A stretch of 64,000 bases of DNA from Psychrobacillus mangrovi (GCF_037104765.1 NZ_JBAWSY010000018.1:7529-71528); one strand, 5' to 3'. Shown: positions 16,213-25,796, counted from the stretch's first letter. The notes: generated from the sequence alone by a model not told the origin. Translations and numbers: made by a program.

Positions 16213-16543
16213 CGTTTGTTCCTCGCAATGCATGAAGATCATCTTTCCCATTTGCTTGATAAGATCGATAAGCTAACACAAGTAGAAAGGCAGTCACCGC
16301 AAAACTAATAACAATAGCAGTTAAAATCAATGCCTGTGGAAGAGCATCAGTATAAGGTGCATCTGCTTGCTTTAGTAAAGGTACATTTCCCTTTTTCAAG
16401 CCTCCAATTGTTAAGATCAACATATGAACAGCATGAGAAAGAACAGCCGTCCCTAAGATTACTCGTATAATATTTCTAGAGAGGATTAAATAAGTTGCAA
16501 CGGCTGTTAGTATTCCGATTAATATCATAATTAACGTTTCCAT
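16205..16543 (-). CDS. mrpC: Mrp Na+/H+ antiporter subunit C
   Basis: 112 residues with three helices, homologous to NuoK of complex I. The motif TDALPQALILTAIVISFAVT (about residues 65-84) is diagnostic for MrpC. GGAGGATG lies before the ATG at 16543, two bases past the mrpB stop; the 3' end overlaps mrpD by eight bases. The tight overlaps support translational coupling throughout the operon. Confidence 0.94.
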   Translation of the reverse strand: METLIMILIGILTAVATYLILSRNIIRVILGTAVLSHAVHMLILTIGGLKKGNVPLLKQADAPYTDALPQALILTAIVISFAVTAFLLVLAYRSYQANGKDDLHALRGTNDE

Positions 16544-16545
16544 CT

Positions 16546-16968
16546 CTACTCATCCTCCCTAATACTCAAAATAATTGTTACAACTACTCCTACCACGGTT
16601 AAAGCTACTCCTGCCTCGAAAATAGTGACTGTCGTAAGCTCTGTTTTCCCAAAGATAGGTAGATCAAAGTAGCCAAATGATTGGGATAAAAAAGGAACTC
16701 CCAGAATGATAGAACCAAACCCAGTGGAAGTAGCGATCAACACACCTAACGCAGCTACTAGCTTAAAATCAAAGGGAAGACTCTTGCTGATTGATTCTAT
16801 ACTATGTGTTAAATAAAGAAGCACGATAGCAGAACCAAGTACTAAGCCACCTATAAATCCACCACCAGGTTTATGATGGCCCGACAAAAATAAATACACA
16901 CCAAAAGTAAGAATAATAAACACTACAATTTTAGTTACTGTTCGTAAAATAACATCATTGATCTTCAA
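16546..16968 (-). CDS. mrpB: Mrp Na+/H+ antiporter subunit B
   Basis: 140 residues with four helices (MnhB domain). GHHKPGGGFIGGLVLGSAIV (about residues 30-49) is the conserved signature. Translation probably begins at TTG 16968, nine bases after GGAG, overlapping the mrpA 3' end by 14 bases. Stands as a separate subunit, although its domain is also found fused to the end of MrpA-type proteins. Confidence 0.94.
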   Translation of the reverse strand: MKINDVILRTVTKIVVFIILTFGVYLFLSGHHKPGGGFIGGLVLGSAIVLLYLTHSIESISKSLPFDFKLVAALGVLIATSTGFGSIILGVPFLSQSFGYFDLPIFGKTELTTVTIFEAGVALTVVGVVVTIILSIREDE

Positions 16969-19366
16969 TGTCTTCTGCTCCCTTCTTTGCTCGCAACTTA
17001 ATGAGTGTATAAACTCCTAAGCCAGCAATAAAGAGTACGACAACCTCAAGCATTGTATCAAACGCACGGAAATCACCTAAAATGGCGTTTACTATATTTG
17101 CTCCACCAGCCAGTTCATATGCATCTTCAAAGAATACAGATATCGATTCAAATGAATTGTAATTTATGGCAGATAAACCGATTAGCATCACAATTGCACC
17201 AACAGCGATCGAAATGATTCCATTCATCATCTTAGTATTGGACGATGATTTCTCTTTCTTCCAGTCAGGTAGATGTGAAAAAGCCAAAAGGAATAGAGCC
17301 GTAGTGACAGATTCAACAACAAGCTGGGTTAACGCCAAGTCTGGAGCACGGAATATAACGAAAAAGATCGAGATAGCATATCCCAAAACACCATTCAATA
17401 GAACAGCTGTTAAGCGTGATTTCGCAAATATCATCGCTACAGCAGCAATTGCCATTACTCCGACCAATATGGCTTCATACAAGCTAATTGGAGCGTTAGT
17501 GGAAACACTAAAGGAAAAAGCAGATGAAAATAATAAAAATCCACCTGTGGTTACTATAAAGAACAAATATATATAAACTAAATAATCTCTCAAAAATCCA
17601 GTCATATATGACTTCGTTGTTAGGGTTGAACTTACTTCACTGTCAGAAAGAACCTTGTTATAAAGCGCATTAAAAGTATATTTTTGAGAAAACAAGCTGT
17701 AGATAGGCTTCCAATTCTTAAGTCGATAATATAATAATGCCCCTACTAAAATAACTCCAATCGTCATAAGTAATTCTGCATTAATTCCATGCCACGCAGA
17801 AATTTTCGGAGTGAGACTTTCTGCCTCCGCAAATGTCGGATATATACTAGCCATTGCTGGGCGTAGTATATATTCACCTAGTATGTTAGGGAAAAAGAAT
17901 ATGCCTACCACAAATGCAACTAAAATCAATGGAGAAATAAGCATTCCTATTGGAGCTTCATGAATTGGCTTATCTAACTTTTCAGGTTGAGCAGGTCCTA
18001 AAAAAGTTTTAAAAATGATAATCATACAATAAACAAAAGTAAAGACACTCGCTATCCATGCGATTATTGGAAAAATAATACCTATGGTGTCAAGTGAATA
18101 GGCATTAAGCTCACTAATTGCTACCGTAGCAGCAAAGAACATCTCTTTACTTAAAAAACCATTAAAAGGAGGCAATCCTGCCATCGATAAACTTCCTATT
18201 GTAGCTACAGTGAATGTGAAAGGCATTAGCGTCATTAATCCACCAAGTCTTCGTATATCACGAGTCCCAAGTTCATGATCGACAATTCCCACAACCATGA
18301 ACAAAGCTCCTTTAAAAGTTGAGTGGTTGATCATGTGAAATAACGCTGCAAATGTTGCTTGGGTATAAATAATTGAATCCTTCGAATAACCCAAATGAAG
18401 TGCAATCGATCCTAAACCGAGGAGACTCATAATTAGACCCAGTTGACTAACAGTCGAATACGCTAACAAGGCCTTCAAATCCGTCTGTCGGATTGCATTG
18501 AAAGAACCCCAAAATAACGTAATCATTCCTACTCCACTAACCACCCAAAACCAAACTTGTTCTCCTCCAAAAATAGGAGTAAAACGTGCAACTAAATATA
18601 TCCCAGCTTTAACCATTGTCGCGGAATGTAAGTATGCACTAACAGGAGTTGGAGCTTCCATTGCATCAGGTAGCCAAATATGAAATGGAAACTGTGCTGA
18701 TTTTGTAAACGCACCTATTAATATCAATATCATTGCCGGGATAAAAAACGCATGATCCGTAATCTCACTTAGACTTGAAATAATTTCTCGAATACTATAT
18801 GTCCCAGTCATTGAATGAAGCATGATAAATCCTACAAGCATAGCTACTCCGCCGCTAACGGTAATAAGCATTGCTTTTTGAGCACCTTGTCTTGAGCCTT
18901 TACGATGATGCCAAAAGGCAATTAATAAGAATGACGAAACACTTGTTAATTCCCAAAATACATATAAGACCATTAAGTTGTCCGAAAAGACAACACCTAG
19001 CATGGCACCCATGAATAATAGCAAATAACAATAAAAATGTTGAAGGGATTCTTTAGATGAAAGATAAAAAATAGAATATAAAATGACTAAACTACCTACA
19101 CCGGTTATAAGTAAACCAAATATCATACTTAAACCGTCTAAATAAGTAGTGAAATTAATTCCTAGATGGGGAATCCACTTATATGTATGGATATATGTAC
19201 TTCCACCTGCTACCGAGGGAATTAGCCTAGCAAGCATAACTAACAAAAAAATAGGAACTAATAGGACAAACCAACCTACATGAATTTTGGTAAATCGCCT
19301 ATATATAAATGGCACAATTGCCGCTATTATAAAAGGAAAAACAATAATTAAACTGACAGGGAACAA
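16955..19366 (-). CDS. mrpA: Mrp Na+/H+ antiporter subunit A
   Basis: 803 residues, the largest subunit, with about 21 helices: an NuoL-like half plus a C-terminal NuoJ-like/MnhB-adjacent extension, the usual length for MrpA. Conserved stretches include LYVFWELTSVSSFLLI with the membrane Glu (about residue 140), KSAQFPFHIWLPDAMEAPTP (about 219-238), SATMVKAGIYL with the channel Lys, and LSMAGLPPFNGFLSKEMFF. It forms the ion path with MrpD. The start codon appears to be TTG (19366), seven bases after AGGAGG. First gene of the seven-gene operon mrpABCDEFG. Confidence 0.96.
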   Translation of the reverse strand: MFPVSLIIVFPFIIAAIVPFIYRRFTKIHVGWFVLLVPIFLLVMLARLIPSVAGGSTYIHTYKWIPHLGINFTTYLDGLSMIFGLLITGVGSLVILYSIFYLSSKESLQHFYCYLLLFMGAMLGVVFSDNLMVLYVFWELTSVSSFLLIAFWHHRKGSRQGAQKAMLITVSGGVAMLVGFIMLHSMTGTYSIREIISSLSEITDHAFFIPAMILILIGAFTKSAQFPFHIWLPDAMEAPTPVSAYLHSATMVKAGIYLVARFTPIFGGEQVWFWVVSGVGMITLFWGSFNAIRQTDLKALLAYSTVSQLGLIMSLLGLGSIALHLGYSKDSIIYTQATFAALFHMINHSTFKGALFMVVGIVDHELGTRDIRRLGGLMTLMPFTFTVATIGSLSMAGLPPFNGFLSKEMFFAATVAISELNAYSLDTIGIIFPIIAWIASVFTFVYCMIIIFKTFLGPAQPEKLDKPIHEAPIGMLISPLILVAFVVGIFFFPNILGEYILRPAMASIYPTFAEAESLTPKISAWHGINAELLMTIGVILVGALLYYRLKNWKPIYSLFSQKYTFNALYNKVLSDSEVSSTLTTKSYMTGFLRDYLVYIYLFFIVTTGGFLLFSSAFSFSVSTNAPISLYEAILVGVMAIAAVAMIFAKSRLTAVLLNGVLGYAISIFFVIFRAPDLALTQLVVESVTTALFLLAFSHLPDWKKEKSSSNTKMMNGIISIAVGAIVMLIGLSAINYNSFESISVFFEDAYELAGGANIVNAILGDFRAFDTMLEVVVLFIAGLGVYTLIKLRAKKGAEDIEDQ

Positions 19367-19709
19367 AATTTAACCTCCTACCTTACAAGTTTTGTGGAAT
19401 GTTGGTATTTACAGAATTATTTCATTTGAACTGGATGCTTGACTATACCACTAACAAGTAGCATAATAGGAATCCATATGGAGTCCTTTGCATTTTCGGA
19501 GAAAATTTGAGGTGTATGACGTTGAGTATTTTTGCTTCTTCGCTTTTATATGGAAATTAAGCCCAACAAAGGAATGCATTAATATACTATGTAAATTATA
19601 CACTAAAGAAGCGCTCTACGCACTTGAAGTGCTTGAGGATTAAACAATCTGACATAAAGTTAAACGCTAGACGATAAATAAATTAATTGAAAAAGAGGTG
19701 TAGACTACC
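19367..19709. other. Divergent intergenic region between mrpA and the stress-protein gene
   Basis: 343 bases holding the promoters of both units. I see AT-rich sequence with several -10-like hexamers, but no pair of -35/-10 boxes good enough to name, and no repeat, ORF or riboswitch motif. Confidence 0.5.
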
Positions 19710-20396
19710 GTGAAACACACGAAAGGCCGAATGGATGAGAGTATACTAGTCTGCGTATACTACGGACCTAATGGAGAACGTTTAATAAGAAGAGGTCATA
19801 AGATGGCTACTATAATGGATTGTCCTCTATATATTCTTACAGTTGACCCTCTTCCATACGATGCATTCGACGCTGAAAAATCAGGATATATAGAACAATG
19901 GCAAAACCTTGCAGAAGAATTGGAAGTGGAAGAATTTATCATTCATGATAACGAAAAACGACCTTCCCCAAAAGTAATTAAAGAAGTTGCACATAAACAT
20001 AATATTACCCAAATTATTATTGGACAAACTGCTCAAAGCAGATGGGAAGAAATAACAAAGGGTTCTTTTATGAATGTATTATTGCGTGAAATTCCTTTTG
20101 TAGATTTCCATGTCGTTTCAGTAGATCGATCAGTCAAAGATGAAGAAGACGGCATTTTTGAAAAAGGGGTTCGAGCGTATTTGGTTGCAGATGGAGATGA
20201 TTACAAAGTATCCTTCACGTGTGCTAAAAACATGTGCCAAGAAGGTATTTTCTTTAAAGAAATTGGAACAGATTTTGATAACGGAATATTCAAATTCATG
20301 CATAACAATAAAATGCACCAAGTCCATATTCAAGAAAATCTGGTAACGGACAACTCCCAAGTTCCAGATGGATGTAGCGTAAAAATTAAACAATAA
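19710..20396 (+). CDS. Universal-stress-domain protein related to the KdpD sensor input domain
   Basis: 228 residues. The start GTG at 19710 follows AGAGGTG. The opening SILVCVYYGPNGERLIRRGHKMA (about residues 10-32) matches the USP domain found in KdpD histidine kinases, and the nucleotide-binding-type IIIGQTAQSRWEEITKGS (about 99-116) fits the same fold. A C-terminal extension (about 140-228) is not recognised. No kinase domain follows, so this is a stand-alone sensor-like domain. Its divergent position beside mrp suggests, but does not prove, a role in cation or osmotic stress. The coding strand has its own terminator. Confidence 0.7.
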   Translation: MKHTKGRMDESILVCVYYGPNGERLIRRGHKMATIMDCPLYILTVDPLPYDAFDAEKSGYIEQWQNLAEELEVEEFIIHDNEKRPSPKVIKEVAHKHNITQIIIGQTAQSRWEEITKGSFMNVLLREIPFVDFHVVSVDRSVKDEEDGIFEKGVRAYLVADGDDYKVSFTCAKNMCQEGIFFKEIGTDFDNGIFKFMHNNKMHQVHIQENLVTDNSQVPDGCSVKIKQ

Positions 20397-20401
20397 CCTT
20401 T

Positions 20402-20433
20402 AAAGGAGACTCTGATGAGTTTCCTTTTTTATA
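20402..20433 (+). terminator. Rho-independent terminator after the stress-protein gene
   Basis: 11-bp stem AAAGGAGACTC/GAGTTTCCTTT (one G-U pair) with a 4-base loop, then TTTTTT on the plus strand. Confidence 0.88.
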
Positions 20434-20587
20434 TGGCTTTATATGTTGACAATTAGTAGTCCCGAATAATGAATCCTGGCATAACTATTTTTATTAAATT
20501 GGAACTTTATCAACAGATGTTTTCAGGAAGTGCGCCTTACACGCCGCAAGAGCGCGAAGAATGAGACCTCCGAGTTCTATTCTCTAA

Positions 20588-20977
20588 CTAAATAAAAGGA
20601 ATTTCCTTTCCCTCTACTAAGGCTTTTAAATTTGCTAATGACTCATCGAAGCCATCTGAATTCATTATTACTCTTGTCCCATTGTCTTCCTCTTCTAACA
20701 CAAAGGACAGAACTGTTTGCTGTGACTCCAAATAAAGAGAGAATTCCTTATAAGTATTTAGAACTGCAATAGTTAAAGACATAGGAAGTTTCTCTGATAA
20801 ATTATTATGAATACTAGGCATTAACGTAAAAGTTACTTTCTCCCCGACCTTCAGATTGGGGATCATCCAAGGAGAACCCGGAACATACCACTGGGAGATC
20901 TTTTTCTCTTCCGTAATAGCATTCCAAACCGTTTCTTTATCTCCATGAATCCACACAGAACTTATTTTATCTATCAT
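20588..20977 (-). CDS. SRPBCC/AHSA1-type ligand-binding protein
   Basis: 129 residues. The family start SSVWIHGDKETVWNAITEE (about residues 6-24), the WYVPGS loop and the C-terminal helix preceded by GTRVIMNSDGFDE fit the AHSA1/START-like fold, which forms a hydrophobic ligand pocket. Ligand and role cannot be predicted. AAGGAGG lies upstream of the ATG. It lies 70 bases downstream of the MFS gene but behind that gene's terminator, so it is probably expressed separately. Confidence 0.82.
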   Translation of the reverse strand: MIDKISSVWIHGDKETVWNAITEEKKISQWYVPGSPWMIPNLKVGEKVTFTLMPSIHNNLSEKLPMSLTIAVLNTYKEFSLYLESQQTVLSFVLEEEDNGTRVIMNSDGFDESLANLKALVEGKEIPFI

Positions 20978-21005
20978 AATTATTCCTCCTTGAAAATTCT
21001 AATTA

Positions 21006-21048
21006 AGTGCTCTCAAAAAGAGAGAGAGCTTATGAAAGCTCTCTCTTC
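21006..21048 (-). terminator. Rho-independent terminator after the MFS gene
   Basis: AAGAGAGAGCTTT pairs with AAGCTCTCTCTCTT around a 3-4 base loop; minus-strand TTTTTG follows. Sits right behind the MFS stop at 21050. Confidence 0.85.
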
Positions 21049-21049
21049 C

Positions 21050-22264
21050 TTATTTTAGATTAGCAATTTTACGATCTGTTGGTAACGCAAGCGCAACTAA
21101 TCCGATAAGCGGTAGTGTTGAAACGACAATCATCGTTTTGTAAACTCCTATGTAATCCATTAATATACCTATTAAGACCGCCCCAATGGCACCCATACCA
21201 AATGCAAGCCCTACTGTTAAACCAGCCATCGTACCAATTTTACTAGGTACAAGCTCTTGGGCATAAACGACGGTCACTGAAAAACTTAACATGAGGAAGA
21301 ATCCAATAATCACAAGTAGTAAAATGACAGCCCAAATTGGAACATACGGCAAAATGAGACATAAAGGAATTGGAACAGCCAGTGAAAGTAAAATGACATT
21401 CTTTCTACCAAATCTGTCCGCCATTGGACCACCAAAGAATGTCCCAACTGCTCCTAACACAAGGAATATAAAAATAAATAACTGCCCTTTTTTAACCGAT
21501 AAATCATAGTTTTCCATCAAATGAAAAATATAAAAGTTTGTCATATTTGTCACGTAAAAGGATCTCGCAAAAATAATAATCATTAAAAGTGTAAGTGCAA
21601 TTCCCACTTGTTTTTTAGATAGAGGTGGCAAAGAAGAAAATATTGTTTTTTTTCGTTTAGAAAGCTTCTCTGCTTCTAACTCTTTCTTATACCATATAGA
21701 AATTCTAGATAATAGAAAAATACCAATAGCTGCAACAATTAAGAAAAGCGCAGCCCCCTTTTGACCAAATGGCACTAGAATAAATGCACTTATTAATGGA
21801 GCAAGAGCTTGTCCAGAGTTCCCTCCTACTTGATAAATGGATTGCGATAGCCCTCTTTTAGAACCAGCAGCCATAAAGGAAACGCGAGAACCTTCTGGAT
21901 GAAATATGGCAGAACCAAAACCAAGGAATACAACTGAAACAAGAATCATCCAATATTCCGTAGAAAATGCAATACCCGCTATCCCAACAAAGGAACTTAT
22001 CATACCTAATGGAAGTGCGTATGGCATCGGTTTTTTATCACTAATAAAACCTACAACTGGCTGTAAAATAGACGCAACAATATTTAACATAAAAGTAATT
22101 AAACCTAACTGAGTGAACGTTAATCCTCGTTCTTCTTCTAATACCGGAAACATAGCTGGAATCACCGATTGGAGTGAATCATTGAATAAATGACAAACGC
22201 CAATCGCAAACATAATAGGATAAACGGGATTCCCCATTTTATGCGAAGCATTGGCAATGGACAT
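21050..22264 (-). CDS. MFS efflux transporter of the fosmidomycin-resistance (Fsr) type
   Basis: About 404 residues and 12 helices. The N-terminal GVCHLFNDSLQSVIPAMFPV (about residues 18-37), FSTEYWMILVSVVFLGFGSAIFHPE and QVGGNSGQALAPLI are typical of the Fsr-like branch of the major facilitator superfamily, which exports fosmidomycin and other small drugs in Gram-negatives; the real substrate here is unknown. I place the start at 22264 (MSIANASH): a TATAAT box on the minus strand at 22308-22313 would place the transcript start at about 22300, and the ATG at 22297 has no ribosome binding site. AGAAAG precedes 22264 at longer spacing. Confidence 0.83.
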   Translation of the reverse strand: MSIANASHKMGNPVYPIMFAIGVCHLFNDSLQSVIPAMFPVLEEERGLTFTQLGLITFMLNIVASILQPVVGFISDKKPMPYALPLGMISSFVGIAGIAFSTEYWMILVSVVFLGFGSAIFHPEGSRVSFMAAGSKRGLSQSIYQVGGNSGQALAPLISAFILVPFGQKGAALFLIVAAIGIFLLSRISIWYKKELEAEKLSKRKKTIFSSLPPLSKKQVGIALTLLMIIIFARSFYVTNMTNFYIFHLMENYDLSVKKGQLFIFIFLVLGAVGTFFGGPMADRFGRKNVILLSLAVPIPLCLILPYVPIWAVILLLVIIGFFLMLSFSVTVVYAQELVPSKIGTMAGLTVGLAFGMGAIGAVLIGILMDYIGVYKTMIVVSTLPLIGLVALALPTDRKIANLK

Positions 22265-22415
22265 ATTTTTCACATTCTTTCTAAGATTAATATACATGAA
22301 TAGTTTTATTATAGCGCAAATTTCGACAATTAATTAGAAATTAACAAGAAAGTAAGAATAGTTACTATTTTCTAGGTAATACTAAATAGAAGTCATTTTA
22401 AAAGAGGTGTTTGAA

Positions 22416-23123
22416 ATGAATATGGAAACATTTTTTGAATTAAACTTTTGGGAAATGTTAATTAGAACAACATTATCCTTTTTAGCATTATTGGTTTTAG
22501 CTCGAGTATTAGGTAAAAAACAGCTCAGCCAATTAACCTTTTTCCATTACATCACAGGAATCACAATTGGATCTATCGCTGCTGAAATAGCAGCTCAACA
22601 CGAAACACCTTTTCTTGATGGTCTAGTTTCACTAGTATGGTGGACTATCCTTACACTATTTATGAGCTATCTCTCTCTATGGTTTCCAAAGGCACGTGTC
22701 TTAATAGATGATGAACCTACTATTGTTATTAAAGATGGAGAACTTGTAGTGAAGTCATTAAAAACTGCTCGTTTACATATGGATGATGTGTTAATGCTAC
22801 TACGAGAGCAATCTATTTTTTCCATACAAGACGTGCACTATGCGGTTCTCGAAACAAACGGAGAATTAAGTGTATTTAAAAAAGTAGGTCAGCAAGAAGC
22901 CACTAAGACAGACATAAAAGCGACAATTACTCTTCCAACATTTATGCCTTCTGAAATAATTTCTGATGGTAAAATTGTACAAAAAAATCTTACTGAATTA
23001 GATTTGTCCGAGGAGTGGGTAATGAAAAAGCTTCGTAAACAAGGAATTGAGTCAGTGGATGAAGTGTTTTATGCCCAAGTCCAAACAAATGGTTCCTTAT
23101 TTATCAGCCTATATAATAAATGA
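22416..23123 (+). CDS. DUF421/YetF-family membrane protein
   Basis: 235 residues from ATG 22416; GAGGTG (22404-22409) is seven bases upstream, so the GTG inside that site at 22407 is not the start. Three helices at about residues 10-30, 40-58 and 65-85 are followed by two small alpha/beta domains (DDEPTIVIKDGELVVKSLKT and FYAQVQTNGSLFISL). ARVLGKKQLSQLTFFHYITG is the family signature. Bacillus relatives (YetF, YrbG, and the spore proteins SpoVAE-a adjacent members) are poorly characterised. Transcribed alone, ending at a 17-bp perfect hairpin. Confidence 0.9.
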   Translation: MNMETFFELNFWEMLIRTTLSFLALLVLARVLGKKQLSQLTFFHYITGITIGSIAAEIAAQHETPFLDGLVSLVWWTILTLFMSYLSLWFPKARVLIDDEPTIVIKDGELVVKSLKTARLHMDDVLMLLREQSIFSIQDVHYAVLETNGELSVFKKVGQQEATKTDIKATITLPTFMPSEIISDGKIVQKNLTELDLSEEWVMKKLRKQGIESVDEVFYAQVQTNGSLFISLYNK

Positions 23124-23189
23124 CAACACAAGAAGACTAAAACAACGCTAATCGCGCCCCCTTAAAAGGTTTTCTAGTAGGATTATTTT

Positions 23190-23233
23190 GAAGGGGTGGT
23201 CGTGACTGTCGTCACGACCACCCCTTCTTTTTT
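23190..23233 (+). terminator. Very strong terminator after the DUF421 gene
   Basis: Perfect 17-bp stem (23190-23206 with 23211-23227), TGTC loop, T6 at 23228-23233. Its GTCGTGAC...GTCACGAC core is nearly the same as that of the terminator at 41315, so the two belong to one repeated hairpin type. Confidence 0.93.
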
Positions 23234-23259
23234 CGGTAATTTTTTTCACTCATCTTTCT

Positions 23260-24033
23260 TTATCTTTGAACAAAGACCTTAACCAGTTCTTCTGGCGCTT
23301 CATACATACTCATATGTCCTACATTTTTAAGCAGTACTTGTTTTATATTAACTCCATCTGCTGTGAAGGTTTTCTCGGATGGGATAAGTTGATCTTCTTC
23401 TCCAGCCACAAGTACTACCGGTAATTCTGTATTATTTATTACCGCTCTACGATCTGTTCTATCTCTCATTGCCTCTAAAGCATACTTAGCTCCTATCAGC
23501 GATGTTCTATATCCAATTTTAATCGCTTCCTCCACTGAATTTTGTTGACTCTTCACATTATTTGGTGCAAATAATTTTGGTATTAATCCGTCAATAAATG
23601 CCTCTATTCCTTCATCGTCTATTTTTTGAGCGGAAGAATCTCTTCCTTTTTTGGCTTCCTCTGAATCAGGGAATCCAGTTGAATGTATTAAGGAAAAGCC
23701 ATTTAGTCGTTCGCTATATTTGTCTGCGAAGGCGAGTGTTATATAACCACCTAAAGAATGACCAAGCATTGTTACCTTTTCAATCTTCAACGAATCTAAA
23801 AATTGATAGATGAAGTCTGCATAAAGGTCAATTTGATTTACATTGTCTTGTACCTCCGAATCTCCATGACCCGGTAGGTCTATCGCAATCACTCGATACT
23901 GTTCTGTAAGCTTTGGAATCACTTTACTCCAATAAGCAGAACTTCCGCAAAAACCATGCATAAGAAATAATGCTTCTCCCTGACCTTCATCTAGATATGC
24001 TACACTTGAACCTTTTATTTGCACTGTTTTCAT
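23260..24033 (-). CDS. Alpha/beta-hydrolase fold protein
   Basis: About 257 residues from ATG 24033, nine bases after AGGGAG; an in-frame ATG at 24042 lies too close to that site. The oxyanion HGFCGSS (about 27-33), the nucleophile elbow GHSLGGYI (serine about residue 94), the acid in VAGEEDQLIP (about 212-221) and the His in VGHMSMYEAPEEL (about 239-251) complete the triad. Such proteins include esterases, haloperoxidases and lactonases; substrate unknown. It follows nagZ almost without gap and is probably co-transcribed. Confidence 0.87.
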   Translation of the reverse strand: MKTVQIKGSSVAYLDEGQGEALFLMHGFCGSSAYWSKVIPKLTEQYRVIAIDLPGHGDSEVQDNVNQIDLYADFIYQFLDSLKIEKVTMLGHSLGGYITLAFADKYSERLNGFSLIHSTGFPDSEEAKKGRDSSAQKIDDEGIEAFIDGLIPKLFAPNNVKSQQNSVEEAIKIGYRTSLIGAKYALEAMRDRTDRRAVINNTELPVVLVAGEEDQLIPSEKTFTADGVNIKQVLLKNVGHMSMYEAPEELVKVFVQR

Positions 24034-24038
24034 CTTTT

Positions 24039-25700
24039 TCATCTCCCTAATGTTTGCACGATAGTTTGGTTTAACTCTTCTATGTTTACCCCGTCTACTC
24101 GTTTATTACTCAGTTTATACTTTTCTTTTAATAAAAGGATTCTTTCCACACTGGCATTTATTCTCTCCTCTGAGATTTGCCCTTCATTTACAGCTAATAA
24201 AATGGATTCTATCGCTTCCTTAATATTGACATAATCATGTGCTATTAAAACAATATCGTTACCAGCTTTCACCGCTTCTACAGCAGCCTCCCCAATTTTA
24301 TAATTATCTAATATCGCACCCATCGTCATATCGTCCGTTATAACCACACCCTCGAACTGAAGCTTATTTCGCAAAATATTTGTAATCAGTTCATATGACA
24401 TGGAAGAAGGAAATGTCGGGTCTATCTTTGGTAAAAGAATATGACCAACCATAACAACGTCAGCCCCATTATCTATTGCATCTTTAAAAGGAATTAATTC
24501 TAATGCCTGTAAGTCTTCTAATCTCTTTTGAATGATTGGTAGCTCTTTATGAGAATCTACAGCCGTATCACCATGCCCAGGGAAATGTTTCACGACTGGA
24601 ATAACATGTTGATTTTTAATACCTTTCATCGTTTGTATACCAAGGTTACTGACAATATTTGCAGTACTGCCAAATGAACGGTCTCCAATTACAGGGTTTT
24701 TAGCATTGCTATTTATATCTAGTACTGGAGCAAAGTCGAGATTGAAGCCGAACGAATTTAACTCTTTTCCTAATAGATTACCTATATTATAAGAGAGTGA
24801 AGAATCATTTATCTTCCCAATTTCTTGATTTGTCGGAAGCTGTATAAGTTCAGGTAGCCTGGAGACTCTACCACCTTCCTGATCCACACCTAGAAATAAA
24901 GGAAATTTATTTTTTGCACTCTCCTCTTTCATTTCATTTAATAAGGAGACGGATTGATGGACATCCTCCAAGTTATCTTTAAATAAAATAATTCCTCCAA
25001 CTTTATCATTAGAAATTAACAACTTCGACTCTTTTGATAAGCTAGTTCCTTCTATTCCAGCAAATATCATTTGCCCCACTTTTTCTTCCAAACTCATTTC
25101 CTTCATAGCCGCGATATCAGTACTAACCTCCTCTTTTACCTCTGTAAAAACGGATATATGATCAACTGCAGGATTCGGGATACTTTCTGTTGGTTTTGGG
25201 AAAACCCACTTGAGTTGATGAGTAGATGTAACATTAAATACAAGTATTATTTGCTTGACCTGATCATCTTGATAGGCTCGAATTTCATCAGCTTCACCCT
25301 TATGTTTTTCAATATCATCTAGACGGATTTGCTGAATTTCTGGTGAGCTCGAGCGTATATCAAAAACAAGATTTGAAAAATGACCGATTGTTGCATTTTT
25401 GGATAAATAGTCTTCATAAATCTTTGCAGAACGCTCGTTCATTTTCTCTGAAGTCCCCCATAATTCATGGACGTCCTGAATATCTGATTCTCCTACAATA
25501 AACGGAATATCCCAGGCTTGACCCTTTTCTGCAAGTTCAAAAACGAGGGAAACAAGAGACTCTTTTTCAGATGGTATTTCTCCTATAGGTGTTCCCTCTT
25601 GATAATTAACTTCCTTTATTTCTTGTTTGCTTCCCAAATAAATAGTCGCAACCATAATTAATGTAAATACAAAAAGGATTATCCCTACTTTTTTAAACAT
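24039..25700 (-). CDS. nagZ: Membrane-anchored DUF4309 - glycoside hydrolase family 3 (NagZ-type) fusion
   Basis: About 553 residues from ATG 25700 (AAGGAGGT upstream). A signal anchor (residues 3-22) is followed by a domain of about 150 residues whose end, LKWVFPKPTESIPNPAVDHIS, matches the DUF4309/YjgB family. The rest is a GH3 beta-N-acetylhexosaminidase: GQMIFAG, GVDQEGGRVSRLP (about 272-284), DRSFGS, and KHFPGHGDTAVDSHKELP (about 371-388), which carries the Asp/His pair NagZ uses as acid/base. NagZ removes GlcNAc from muropeptides during cell-wall recycling; the anchor implies action outside the membrane, as in B. subtilis. The alpha/beta hydrolase is downstream with a 9-base gap or 4-base overlap. 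Confidence 0.88.
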   Translation of the reverse strand: MFKKVGIILFVFTLIMVATIYLGSKQEIKEVNYQEGTPIGEIPSEKESLVSLVFELAEKGQAWDIPFIVGESDIQDVHELWGTSEKMNERSAKIYEDYLSKNATIGHFSNLVFDIRSSSPEIQQIRLDDIEKHKGEADEIRAYQDDQVKQIILVFNVTSTHQLKWVFPKPTESIPNPAVDHISVFTEVKEEVSTDIAAMKEMSLEEKVGQMIFAGIEGTSLSKESKLLISNDKVGGIILFKDNLEDVHQSVSLLNEMKEESAKNKFPLFLGVDQEGGRVSRLPELIQLPTNQEIGKINDSSLSYNIGNLLGKELNSFGFNLDFAPVLDINSNAKNPVIGDRSFGSTANIVSNLGIQTMKGIKNQHVIPVVKHFPGHGDTAVDSHKELPIIQKRLEDLQALELIPFKDAIDNGADVVMVGHILLPKIDPTFPSSMSYELITNILRNKLQFEGVVITDDMTMGAILDNYKIGEAAVEAVKAGNDIVLIAHDYVNIKEAIESILLAVNEGQISEERINASVERILLLKEKYKLSNKRVDGVNIEELNQTIVQTLGR

Positions 25701-25796
25701 TTCAGAACCTCCTTCGTAATGATCTTTCCATTTGTTGCTTTCTCTAATAATAACCAATATTCCTTTAAATTATAATTTTTAATATAATTATTATAC

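Noticed and set aside
22264..22297. N-terminal extension of the MFS transporter to the ATG at 22297
   Set aside because: A TATAAT box lies only about 11 bases before that ATG and there is no ribosome binding site; the ATG at 22264 fits better.
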